This document shows, one piece after another, positions 1 to 5,231 of a stretch of DNA of 9,865 bases (position 1 is its first letter; each line of letters opens with the position of its first letter). A program made the translations under genes and the position numbers. A model generated the notes under the pieces. The model saw nothing but the letters and a program-made list of their open reading frames with translations. It had not been told where the DNA came from and did not search any database. This DNA comes from an uncultured Bacteroidales bacterium. GTDB taxonomy: Bacteria; Bacteroidota; Bacteroidia; Bacteroidales; Bacteroidaceae. Location: contig CAMBWV010000014.1 in assembly GCA_945871755.1 (NCBI GenBank), positions 1 through 9,865 of the forward strand. Direction: 5' to 3'.

Positions 1-489
1 ATGGGCAACGAGTTCGGCCATCCCGAATGGATTGACTTCCCCCGCGAGGGCAACGGCTGGAGCTACAAATACGCCCGTCGCCAGTGGAACCTTGTGGACA
101 ATAAGGAACTCTGCTATCACTACCTCGGCGATTTCGACCGTGCTATGATTCACCTCATCAAGGGCGTGAAGGATTTCCAGAAGACGCCCGTTCAGGAGAT
201 TTGGCACAACGATGGCGACCAGATTTTGGCCTATAGCCGCGGCGACCTCATCTTCGTCTTCAACTTCCACCCGACGAAGAGCTTCACGGGCTACGGATTC
301 ATGGTGCCCGAGGCAGCCTACGAGGTAGTCCTCAATACGGATGCCAAGGAGTTTGGTGGCAATGGTCTCGCCGACGATACTATGACCCACTTCACCAACT
401 TCGACCCGCTTCTCAAGCCCGACGGCAAGGGTTGGTTGCAGCTTTATCTGCCTGCACGTTCGGCCGTTGTCCTTCGTCGCAAGGAATAG
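1..489 (+). CDS. glgB: 1,4-alpha-glucan branching enzyme, C-terminal part (5' cut by window edge)
   Basis: This is the last 162 residues of a glycogen branching enzyme (GH13), which cuts alpha-1,4 glucan chains and re-attaches them through alpha-1,6 links in the cytoplasm. The first visible residues, MGNEFGHPEWIDFPREGNGW, match the conserved stretch after the catalytic barrel of the eukaryote-type (GBE1-like) branching enzymes common in Bacteroidetes. The ATG at base 1 is therefore probably an internal methionine and not the start. The rest is the all-beta C-terminal domain, with FVFNFHPTKSF near residues 89-99 and a usual end of the type SAVVLRRKE. The stop is TAG. About 500 upstream residues lie outside the window. 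Identification rests on family motifs that I recognise; no search was run. Confidence 0.93.
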   Translation: MGNEFGHPEWIDFPREGNGWSYKYARRQWNLVDNKELCYHYLGDFDRAMIHLIKGVKDFQKTPVQEIWHNDGDQILAYSRGDLIFVFNFHPTKSFTGYGFMVPEAAYEVVLNTDAKEFGGNGLADDTMTHFTNFDPLLKPDGKGWLQLYLPARSAVVLRRKE

Positions 490-531
490 CACGTTCAGTC
501 CTCATCGTTTTCTGTTCGCTGTGGCTGCTGT

Positions 532-559
532 TTGTCAGGAAGGATGGACGACCTGACAA
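532..559 (+). repeat. Perfect 8-bp inverted repeat between glgB and the next gene
   Basis: TTGTCAGG (532-539) and CCTGACAA (552-559) can form a perfect stem with a 12-base loop. No T-run follows on either strand, so it is not a standard intrinsic terminator. It lies in the 115-base gap after glgB, where I see no other feature. It may be an mRNA processing or stability structure, or chance. Confidence 0.4.
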
Positions 560-604
560 GCCCTATCCCAGGCGAAACATTCACTCCATGCACAATCAAT
601 TCAC

Positions 605-1765
605 ATGATTTTTCTATCATCACTAAGGGCACACCAGTTCATACTGCGTGTGCTCTTAGGTTTATTGTTTTTCGTCTATTTCTATTGCTTCGAGTCGCCA
701 ACGCTCCAGCTTGCGCAGCACCGCTTGTCGGGTGGTCTTACTTCCTACGACCCCCTGATTGGCGCGCTTCTGCTGAGCTCCCTTTTGGTCTTTCTGCAAA
801 GCGGCATTGCCCGACTGCTGTCCCTTCCCGAACGGCTCTACCTAGTCAGCGCCTTGCCCAGTGTGGCTCTCGCCCTCTTGCTGACAGCCTTTACGCCCGA
901 AATGTCCGTATTGGCCATCATACTTGCCGTACTCTGCTTTCTCGCTCCCATCTTCTTCGTGGCGGGAGCCCGTTTCGGTCACTACGAATCTCCCCGCACG
1001 AACCATCCCCATCGCTTCACCACCTTCCGCTACCATATCCAGTGGTTGTTGGTGATAGCTCTCGCCTTGGGCTGTGGCTCTAATTCCAACGACCTGACCG
1101 CCTACGAGGTGCTGACTGCGGAGCATCTTCTAGCCAACGACCCAAAGAGCGCGCTGGAGGTGGGGAAGCGCTCCCGCACTACGTCCTGGCGGCTCACGGC
1201 CCTTCGCGCCTTTGCCCTTTCCAAGGAGGGCGACAGCCTATTTACCGCACTGCCCGAACGCCTACTTGACTATCCGCTCCCCACACAGGGAGTGCCCCAT
1301 CTTATTCTCGACACCCTTGACTACCGCTATATGCGCCTCCCTGTGGACAGCCTGTACCGCCATTTGGGAGGCCGTCCGTCCGATGGGCTGAAGGAGTTGC
1401 GCTATCTCACCTTGCTCAACGAAGAGAGCCGCTGCACACCCGAGCAGCACGTCCGAGTACGCGACTATCTGCTTTGCCTCCACCTGTTGCGCCGCGACCT
1501 CTCCTCCTTCGCGCAAGTGCTGCAAGCGGAACTACCGCAGGCCATCGACACCACCTTCTACCTGCCGCGCCTCTATCGTCAGGCCCTCGCGCTCTATGCG
1601 GACAATTATCAGCAGGCCGAACTCTCCCAGGCTGCCGATTCCACCACGTGCCGCCAATACGAAACATACCGAAAAGCCATGCAGGATTCGTTGACAACGC
1701 ACCGCGCTAGCGATTTACTCCGCGACTACGGGCAGACGTATTGGTGGTACTACGACAAACGCTAA
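605..1765 (+). CDS. Integral membrane protein of the DUF6057 type
   Basis: A 386-residue protein of unknown function. The N-terminal 160 residues contain about five hydrophobic segments (roughly 11-30, 50-66, 78-96, 101-121 and 145-157). The rest is a soluble, helix-rich domain with Leu/Ala/Tyr-rich helical pairs that look TPR-like (for example residues 296-345, with LLRRDLSSFAQVL and LPRLYRQALALYADNYQ). It ends in an aromatic tail, TYWWYYDKR. That plan, several membrane spans then a repeat domain and a YWWYY end, is what I remember of the Bacteroidetes DUF6057 family, some members of which are longer; the assignment is by memory, not by search. The ATG at 605 is the only in-frame start after a stop at 554-556. 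A strong terminator follows 25 bases after the stop. Function unknown. Confidence 0.75.
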   Translation: MIFLSSLRAHQFILRVLLGLLFFVYFYCFESPTLQLAQHRLSGGLTSYDPLIGALLLSSLLVFLQSGIARLLSLPERLYLVSALPSVALALLLTAFTPEMSVLAIILAVLCFLAPIFFVAGARFGHYESPRTNHPHRFTTFRYHIQWLLVIALALGCGSNSNDLTAYEVLTAEHLLANDPKSALEVGKRSRTTSWRLTALRAFALSKEGDSLFTALPERLLDYPLPTQGVPHLILDTLDYRYMRLPVDSLYRHLGGRPSDGLKELRYLTLLNEESRCTPEQHVRVRDYLLCLHLLRRDLSSFAQVLQAELPQAIDTTFYLPRLYRQALALYADNYQQAELSQAADSTTCRQYETYRKAMQDSLTTHRASDLLRDYGQTYWWYYDKR

Positions 1766-1790
1766 CTTCATCCCCTTTAATAATAGTCGT

Positions 1791-1822
1791 CAGCCAGTGC
1801 CCACCGCATTGGCTGCTTTTTT
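1791..1822 (+). terminator. Intrinsic terminator after the DUF6057-like gene
   Basis: CAGCCAGTGC (1791-1800) pairs with GCATTGGCTG (1806-1815) over 10 bp, one of them a G-T wobble, with a 5-base loop CCACC. It is followed by C and six T residues (1817-1822). It separates the unit above from hemW. I found no clear TAnnTTTG promoter in the remaining 63 bases before hemW. Confidence 0.85.
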
Positions 1823-1885
1823 ATCTGTACCGAACCTTGGCTTCTCCTTCAAGAGGCTGAATCCATACAAATTTTCTCGCCCTCA

Positions 1886-3061
1886 ATGTCCCTCTCCCTC
1901 TATATCCACGTTCCCTTCTGCGCCAGCCGTTGCAGTTATTGCGACTTCTATTCCACCACCTCTCCCGCCTCCATGCGCGAACGCTATGTGCGCGCCGTTT
2001 GTGAGGAAATCCGCATGCACCGCAACGACTTTCCCGACTCCTCGCTTAGTACCATCTACTTTGGCGGCGGCACTCCGTCGCAATTGCAAATGGACGAACT
2101 GGCCACCATCTTACAGACAATTCGCAGTGCCTATCGTTTGCAAGAAGACGTAGAGGTAACCCTTGAGGCCAATCCCGATGACGTTTATCCAGGGTGGGTC
2201 AGGCAACTGCTGGCGTTAGGCATCAATCGCGTCAGTCTCGGTGTGCAGAGCCTTGACGATGCCTACCTGCGTTTGATTAACCGCCGCCACTCAGCCGCTC
2301 AGGCGCAAGAAGTGGTCCGACAGCTCCACAGCGAGGGCGTTCCCCATATCAGCATTGACCTTATCTACGCCCTGCCTGGCCAATCGTTTGACCATTGGGC
2401 GCAAACGCTAGAAGCCGCTCTCCGCTTGCCCATCGACCATCTCTCCGCCTACCAACTCACCTACGAACCCGACACCCTCATCACCCGCCAAATGCAAGCA
2501 GCGACCATTCCCCCTTCGCCCGATGAGGAGGTGGTGCGCCAGATGTATATGCACTTGGTTGAGCGCACTGCTGCCTGCGGGATGCCGCAATACGAAATCA
2601 GCAATTTCGCCCGCCCCGCCTGCCATTCGCGCCACAACTCCGTCTATTGGACGGGCGGCCCCTACATCGGCGTAGGCCCAGGCGCACATTCCTACGACGG
2701 CCACAACGTCCGCCGCTCCAATGCCCCCTCGCTGTCCTCGTATGTGGACCATCTAGCCCCAGCCTCAGCCGCCGCGCTCATCCTACCACCCCCATTTCAA
2801 GAGGAGCAACTAGATGAAGAAGCTCTACTCCTGGAGTATCTCTTTCTCAATCTTCGCCGCGTAGAAGGCATCAACCTAACCACCCTCCAATTGCGCTGGC
2901 CCGCCTACATAGGCCCCACCTTCCGCCACCGCCTCCAGCAATTCCTTTCCGCAGGTCACCTCTATCAGCCCCATCCCGGAACCTACGCCCTAATGCCCCA
3001 AGGAATGCTGATTTCCGACTACATCATTTCGGAACTGGCCGCCGCGCTGGCTGGCTCGTGA
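1886..3061 (+). CDS. hemW: Radical SAM heme chaperone HemW (formerly oxygen-independent coproporphyrinogen oxidase-like)
   Basis: A 391-residue radical SAM protein. C12, C16 and C19 form the CxxxCxxC motif (CASRCSYC) that holds the 4Fe-4S cluster. GGGTPS at 60-65 is the SAM-binding glycine motif. SLGVQSLDD and the following LINRRHS are typical of HemW rather than of true HemN. The C-terminal third matches the HemN_C region. HemW is thought to carry heme to target proteins and not to oxidise coproporphyrinogen; that is family knowledge. Length fits the family (about 380). The ATG at 1886 places the cysteine motif at the usual distance from the N-terminus. The stop is TGA, at the natural end of the family. 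It ends 2 bases before the convergent stop codon of the phage gene on the other strand. Confidence 0.93.
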   Translation: MSLSLYIHVPFCASRCSYCDFYSTTSPASMRERYVRAVCEEIRMHRNDFPDSSLSTIYFGGGTPSQLQMDELATILQTIRSAYRLQEDVEVTLEANPDDVYPGWVRQLLALGINRVSLGVQSLDDAYLRLINRRHSAAQAQEVVRQLHSEGVPHISIDLIYALPGQSFDHWAQTLEAALRLPIDHLSAYQLTYEPDTLITRQMQAATIPPSPDEEVVRQMYMHLVERTAACGMPQYEISNFARPACHSRHNSVYWTGGPYIGVGPGAHSYDGHNVRRSNAPSLSSYVDHLAPASAAALILPPPFQEEQLDEEALLLEYLFLNLRRVEGINLTTLQLRWPAYIGPTFRHRLQQFLSAGHLYQPHPGTYALMPQGMLISDYIISELAAALAGS

Positions 3062-3063
3062 TA

Positions 3064-3633
3064 CTACCTATTTGGGATTATCGGGAATGCGCTACACTCT
3101 TGAGTTACTCCAATTACTTGCTTGGGAATATTAGCCCTCACGTGCAGCCTTGTCTTCTTGGTGAGCGCGATGGCACGCCACTTTGCAGCCTCCGTGGGCA
3201 GATTCTTCAGCAGTTTCCCCTTTCCCTTCACCCCAGCGAGGGCATAGCACTCCCTCCATGCCATCCTTCGCATCTTGGGAGTGACGGTGGGATTGGTCTC
3301 CACGGTGCCTCCCTCATTGTGGATGGCGGCGTATTCGACGGGGTTGGTTATCGTAACTTCTCCGCGCCCCGATACTACCTCAGTGGAGCGCATGAGGTGG
3401 TCGCGTCTGGATGTGAGGGGCGAGTATTTGGCATCGGGTCCTCCGCCGTCCTGACGGCGCGTCCGTTTCCAGGGCTTCACGCCTCCATCCACGAATCCTC
3501 CCTCGCGGAAGTTCTGCTTGAAGTGGTTGACGGCCACTTTGCCCACCTTCCTTGGCAGGCGGTCATATACCTCGCGCTCGATTTCCTTTTTGAGGCGTTC
3601 GATTTTGCGCTGTAAATCCCTTGAATCGCTCAT
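3064..3633 (-). CDS. Phage virion morphogenesis protein, Mu gpG-like, with altered C-terminus
   Basis: A 189-residue protein resembling the phage virion morphogenesis / tail completion family (gpG of Mu-like phages). A basic helical N-terminus (residues 5-40) is followed by a KPWKRTRR segment (54-60), a LTSRRDHLMRSTEV stretch (73-86) and the signature VEYAAIHNEGG (99-109), the typical 'PYAAIHQFGG' motif. RANIPKQVIG (166-175) matches the late IPxRQFIG motif. After this, family members normally continue for a further helix; here the protein ends with unrelated residues (VTQECSAFPIIPNR) and a TAG close to the hemW stop. The end is probably a deletion junction. The ATG at 3633 is preceded by an A-rich leader and no Shine-Dalgarno sequence, usual in Bacteroidetes. 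Whether it is expressed is unknown. Confidence 0.78.
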   Translation of the reverse strand: MSDSRDLQRKIERLKKEIEREVYDRLPRKVGKVAVNHFKQNFREGGFVDGGVKPWKRTRRQDGGGPDAKYSPLTSRRDHLMRSTEVVSGRGEVTITNPVEYAAIHNEGGTVETNPTVTPKMRRMAWRECYALAGVKGKGKLLKNLPTEAAKWRAIALTKKTRLHVRANIPKQVIGVTQECSAFPIIPNR

Positions 3634-3677
3634 AATTTCATTTTTTTGAGTGAAAACTAAAATTTCCCATCATTTTA

Positions 3678-3709
3678 TTTGGATGGTAAGTATTATACCT
3701 GTACTTTTG
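3678..3709 (+). promoter_or_regulatory. Bacteroidetes-type promoter in the phage gap
   Basis: TTTG (3678-3681), a 20-base spacer, then TACTTTTG (3702-3709) match the Bacteroidetes sigma consensus TTTG-N19-21-TAnnTTTG exactly. Transcription would start near 3715 on the plus strand, opposite to both phage genes. Confidence 0.65.
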
Positions 3710-3714
3710 CAGTG

Positions 3715-3799
3715 GTATGAGTCATCCCTTGTGTTTGGCTCGAACCTCCGCTCGGGATTTCAATCCCGTGTTTTAACGGGATTTCGATCCCGTTTTTTT
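3715..3799 (+). ncRNA. Candidate small RNA of about 85 nt
   Basis: The interval runs from the predicted start of the promoter to the end of the intrinsic terminator. It has no ORF of note and ends in two consecutive hairpins built from nearly the same sequence. I do not recognise a known RNA family. The region GGCTCGAACCTCC looks slightly tRNA-like on the minus strand but no cloverleaf can be drawn. The call rests on the promoter-terminator pair alone. Confidence 0.4.
3753..3799 (+). terminator. Tandem hairpins; the second is a UUCG-loop intrinsic terminator
   Basis: CGGGATTTCAATCCCGT (3753-3769) and CGGGATTTCGATCCCGT (3777-3793) differ at one base and each folds on itself. The second forms AACGGGAT / ATCCCGTT (3775-3782 with 3787-3794) around a TTCG tetraloop, and its arm runs into seven T residues (3793-3799). 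This is a textbook plus-strand terminator; the first copy is a duplicated hairpin just before it. Confidence 0.85.
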
Positions 3800-3866
3800 A
3801 TTTATACACATAGCATTTATTTCCGTGTTTGATAATTATTAATCTAGATTTTGAGGACTGCTTCAG

Positions 3867-4703
3867 TTACCCCTTGATGGTTGTTCCTATAACTTTGCGA
3901 GAAACGAAAGTTGGAATTTCAAGAATAACATTGTCGGCTTGTTTTTTTGCTGTCTTTATGTGATTGAGAATGGCATTATGGTATTTCTTTTTATTTCCAC
4001 TTCGCTGTAGCCTCATCATACTTTTTCCATCGAAAAACAAACCACCAATGTAGTAGTCTGGATTCTTGTTGGGCATTACCCCTCTAGGTAATAACGTATC
4101 ACGCAAATGTGCGAAATCTTTGTCTTTGGGGTCAAGTCTCGGTAATAAAAAGACTTTCTTTCCTATTTTCTTTGCGATAAAGGCTCCTAGACGCTTATTT
4201 TCTTCGACCTCATTACTTCCATGATATGGACTTGTAAGGACCATGCCGTTGTGTGATGGAATATAAGTTTCAACGTTTGGAGGCAATATATTCTTGGTGT
4301 TTTTGATCTTATCAGATGCTTCTTTCATCGCATTATTGATAAATGAACAGTTGTAGCAGTCTTTGATTCTGTTTGCGAACAGAGATTTCAAGCGGTTTTT
4401 GAAGCCGCTTTTTTTGTAGGCAAAACATTGGTTGCATTTCTCTGGGAAATACGGGTGGGTGTCATTGAATGTATGCCCGTCCTTGCCAGGGTTGTTCTCA
4501 AGTCCGCGCCCAGGCTTTGTCTCATCCATGTCATTGAGCACTTCGGGGTTGGCGGGTTCGTCCGTCTGTTCGAGCGCACACTTGCAGTTCCAGCGGTCGC
4601 CTGGGTGGTGTTTCTCCCAGAAGGGATGGCCGACAGGCAGCGTTAGTTTCTTCTGCCAATACTGTCGGTGAGTGTTTTCTGGTTCAGGCGATGTGGTGGG
4701 CAT
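3867..4703 (-). CDS. MuF (gpF) head protein C-terminal fragment fused to a PD-(D/E)XK nuclease toxin domain
   Basis: A 278-codon frame made of two parts. Residues 1-95 match the end of the MuF minor head protein: LPVGHPFW (22-29), GDRWNCKC (35-42), EQTDEPA (45-51) and HPYFPEKC (83-90). Residues 90-119 form a CxxC...CxxC linker (C90, C93, C116, C119). Residues about 140-278 form a separate domain with E165/E167/E168, then P215-D216, D225-G-K227, and a helix with KKQADNVIL (253-261). PD-x8-DxK with an upstream Glu is the PD-(D/E)XK nuclease pattern. The layout resembles CdiA_C-type tRNase toxins, which is inference. MuF-linked toxins are a known phage family. The ATG at 4703 is internal to the MuF domain, since matching residues (DKDILPNLRW) continue upstream, so this is a truncated gene. 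An alternative toxin fold (PBECR type) cannot be excluded. Confidence 0.72.
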   Translation of the reverse strand: MPTTSPEPENTHRQYWQKKLTLPVGHPFWEKHHPGDRWNCKCALEQTDEPANPEVLNDMDETKPGRGLENNPGKDGHTFNDTHPYFPEKCNQCFAYKKSGFKNRLKSLFANRIKDCYNCSFINNAMKEASDKIKNTKNILPPNVETYIPSHNGMVLTSPYHGSNEVEENKRLGAFIAKKIGKKVFLLPRLDPKDKDFAHLRDTLLPRGVMPNKNPDYYIGGLFFDGKSMMRLQRSGNKKKYHNAILNHIKTAKKQADNVILEIPTFVSRKVIGTTIKG

Positions 4704-4778
4704 CCATCTGAGGTTGGGCAGGATGTCCTTGTCGCGCTCAATACGCAGTCATTCAGCCACTATGTGGGCACGGAGCAG
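4704..4778 (-). pseudogene. Upstream MuF remnant with an in-frame TGA
   Basis: In the same frame as the MuF-toxin fragment, codons above the ATG read RIERDKDILPNLRW, then TGA (4749-4751), then RAHIVAE. Family members have an aromatic residue, often Trp, before such a stretch, so the TGA probably replaces TGG. Further up, the frame reads into a terminator hairpin and loses phage character. About 300 N-terminal residues of a normal gpF are missing. The parent gene is therefore broken twice, by a truncation and by a nonsense codon. Confidence 0.6.
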
Positions 4779-4812
4779 AAAAAAGGAACTGCGGTTAAAT
4801 GCCGTAGTTCCT
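4779..4812 (-). terminator. Intrinsic terminator on the minus strand, probably closing the fmt operon
   Basis: GGAACTGCGG (4785-4794) pairs with CCGTAGTTCC (4802-4811), 10 bp with one G-T wobble, extended by an A-T pair; the loop is 7 bases. On the minus strand the stem is followed by six T residues (4779-4784). There is no T-run on the plus strand. It would stop minus-strand transcripts arriving from the operon and so insulate the phage remnant. Confidence 0.85.
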
Positions 4813-4831
4813 AGTAATAAATAGTAATAAA
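4812..4831 (+). repeat. Two tandem copies of TAGTAATAAA
   Basis: The 10-base unit TAGTAATAAA occurs at 4812-4821 and 4822-4831 without change, directly next to the terminator stem. No function is evident; it may be a slippage duplication. Confidence 0.7.
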
Positions 4832-4851
4832 TTGTGTTCTGTCTTCGCTAA

Positions 4852-4905
4852 AGCCAGCGTTCAACGCCCTATCAACGCCTGTTTACTGTATGGTAAACGC
4901 TGGCT
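4852..4905. repeat. Inverted repeat with 10-bp perfect outer arms
   Basis: AGCCAGCGTT (4852-4861) and AACGCTGGCT (4896-4905) are perfect reverse complements. Inside, GTTTAC (4881-4886) pairs with GTAAAC (4893-4898), sharing bases with the right arm, so the two stems compete. CAACGCC is repeated at 4862-4868 and 4873-4879. Confidence 0.7.
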
Positions 4906-4982
4906 GAATGTTGATGCGAAATGGGATACTGCCGCATTCGGATAAGCACTGCGGCGGAACTGGAAAGAGGGAAATTCGTTCT

Positions 4983-5038
4983 TATCTCCGAGATATTCAG
5001 TGTTTCATGGGCATGAAACACTGGCTGTCTCGGAGATA
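4983..5038. repeat. Two-tier near-perfect palindrome (REP/MITE-like)
   Basis: The outer arms TATCTCCGAGA (4983-4993) and TCTCGGAGATA (5028-5038) are perfect over 11 bp. After a 4 x 4 internal loop, the inner arms CAGTGTTTCATG (4998-5009) and CATGAAACACTG (5012-5023) are perfect over 12 bp around only two bases (GG). It is not followed by a T-run on either strand. The shape, two stems separated by a symmetrical bulge, is like REP elements mobilised by RAYT transposases, but no transposase is present here. Confidence 0.75.
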
Positions 5039-5092
5039 GAAACGGGAATCTCGTGCTTTGGGATGTAAAGTAGCGTTTATTTTTTTGTTTTG

Positions 5093-5164
5093 CCGCACGT
5101 TGAAAGGTGTGGGTAAGGTGTGAGATGCAATGTACCGCACACGCCCTCAATCAACGTGCGGTAC
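5093..5164. repeat. Overlapping inverted repeats able to form two exclusive hairpins
   Basis: CCGCACGTTGA (5093-5103) is the perfect complement of TCAACGTGCGG (5151-5161), and TGTACCGCAC (5131-5140) is the perfect complement of GTGCGGTACA (5155-5164). The right-hand segment 5151-5164 is shared, so only one stem can form at a time. On the plus strand TTTCTTT follows at 5165; on the minus strand an A-rich stretch follows. Confidence 0.7.
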
Positions 5165-5231
5165 ATTTCTTTGTAATGAGACACACTTTCGCCTTTCTCA
5201 TACCTAGCAAGTGGCAGTACTCCAAAAGGTT

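Larger units (their letters stand above)
3634..3866. other. Gene-free 233-base gap between the MuF remnant and gpG
   Basis: In MuF toxin loci an immunity gene would be expected about here. I read both strands and found no minus-strand frame longer than about a dozen codons. The 60-codon plus-strand frame at 3650-3832 runs straight through a promoter and a terminator and is not convincing. The gap holds a promoter, two near-identical hairpins and a terminator, listed separately. Bases 3800-3866 are AT-rich with nothing recognisable. Confidence 0.6.
3064..4778 (-). mobile_element. Mu-like prophage remnant (gpF C-terminal part plus gpG)
   Basis: Two adjacent minus-strand genes in the order gpF then gpG, as in Mu-like phages, with no other phage gene on either side. 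On the left the fragment ends against the stop of hemW. On the right its gpF reading frame runs into an intrinsic terminator. No attachment-site repeat or integrase is visible, so this looks like a deletion-worn remnant. The limits given are the outermost points where phage-like reading is plausible. Confidence 0.72.
4813..5231. other. Gene-free region of 419 bases rich in inverted repeats
   Basis: No credible gene lies here. The frames that can be read (for example minus 4872-5150 and the minus frame ending at 5077) run through palindromes and have no family features. The region contains three strong inverted-repeat structures, listed separately at 4852-4905, 4983-5038 and 5093-5164, plus a T-rich run at 5080-5090. 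It lies between the end of the GDPD-like pseudogene and the operon terminator, so it may be a long 3' untranslated region or a site where small repeat elements accumulated. Confidence 0.6.

Noticed and set aside
532..1083. 183-codon plus-strand frame overlapping the DUF6057-like gene
   Set aside because: It lies in a different frame over the start of a gene with clear membrane segments, begins in a hairpin, and its Pro/Arg/Ser-rich product has no family features.
3058..3615. 185-codon plus-strand frame opposite gpG
   Set aside because: It is antisense to a recognisable phage gene and its translation shows no motif.
3715..3770. Possible tRNA or tRNA fragment on the minus strand (GGTTCGAGCC with a neighbouring stem)
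   Set aside because: The T-arm does not close (GGAGG has no CCTCC partner), and no anticodon or acceptor stem can be drawn.
3650..3832. 60-codon plus-strand frame, considered as an immunity gene or small membrane protein
   Set aside because: It contains a promoter -7 box and two hairpins including an intrinsic terminator, so a full-length message is unlikely.
4872..5150. 92-codon minus-strand frame in the hairpin island
   Set aside because: It is translated straight through the long palindromes, with no family features and no start context.
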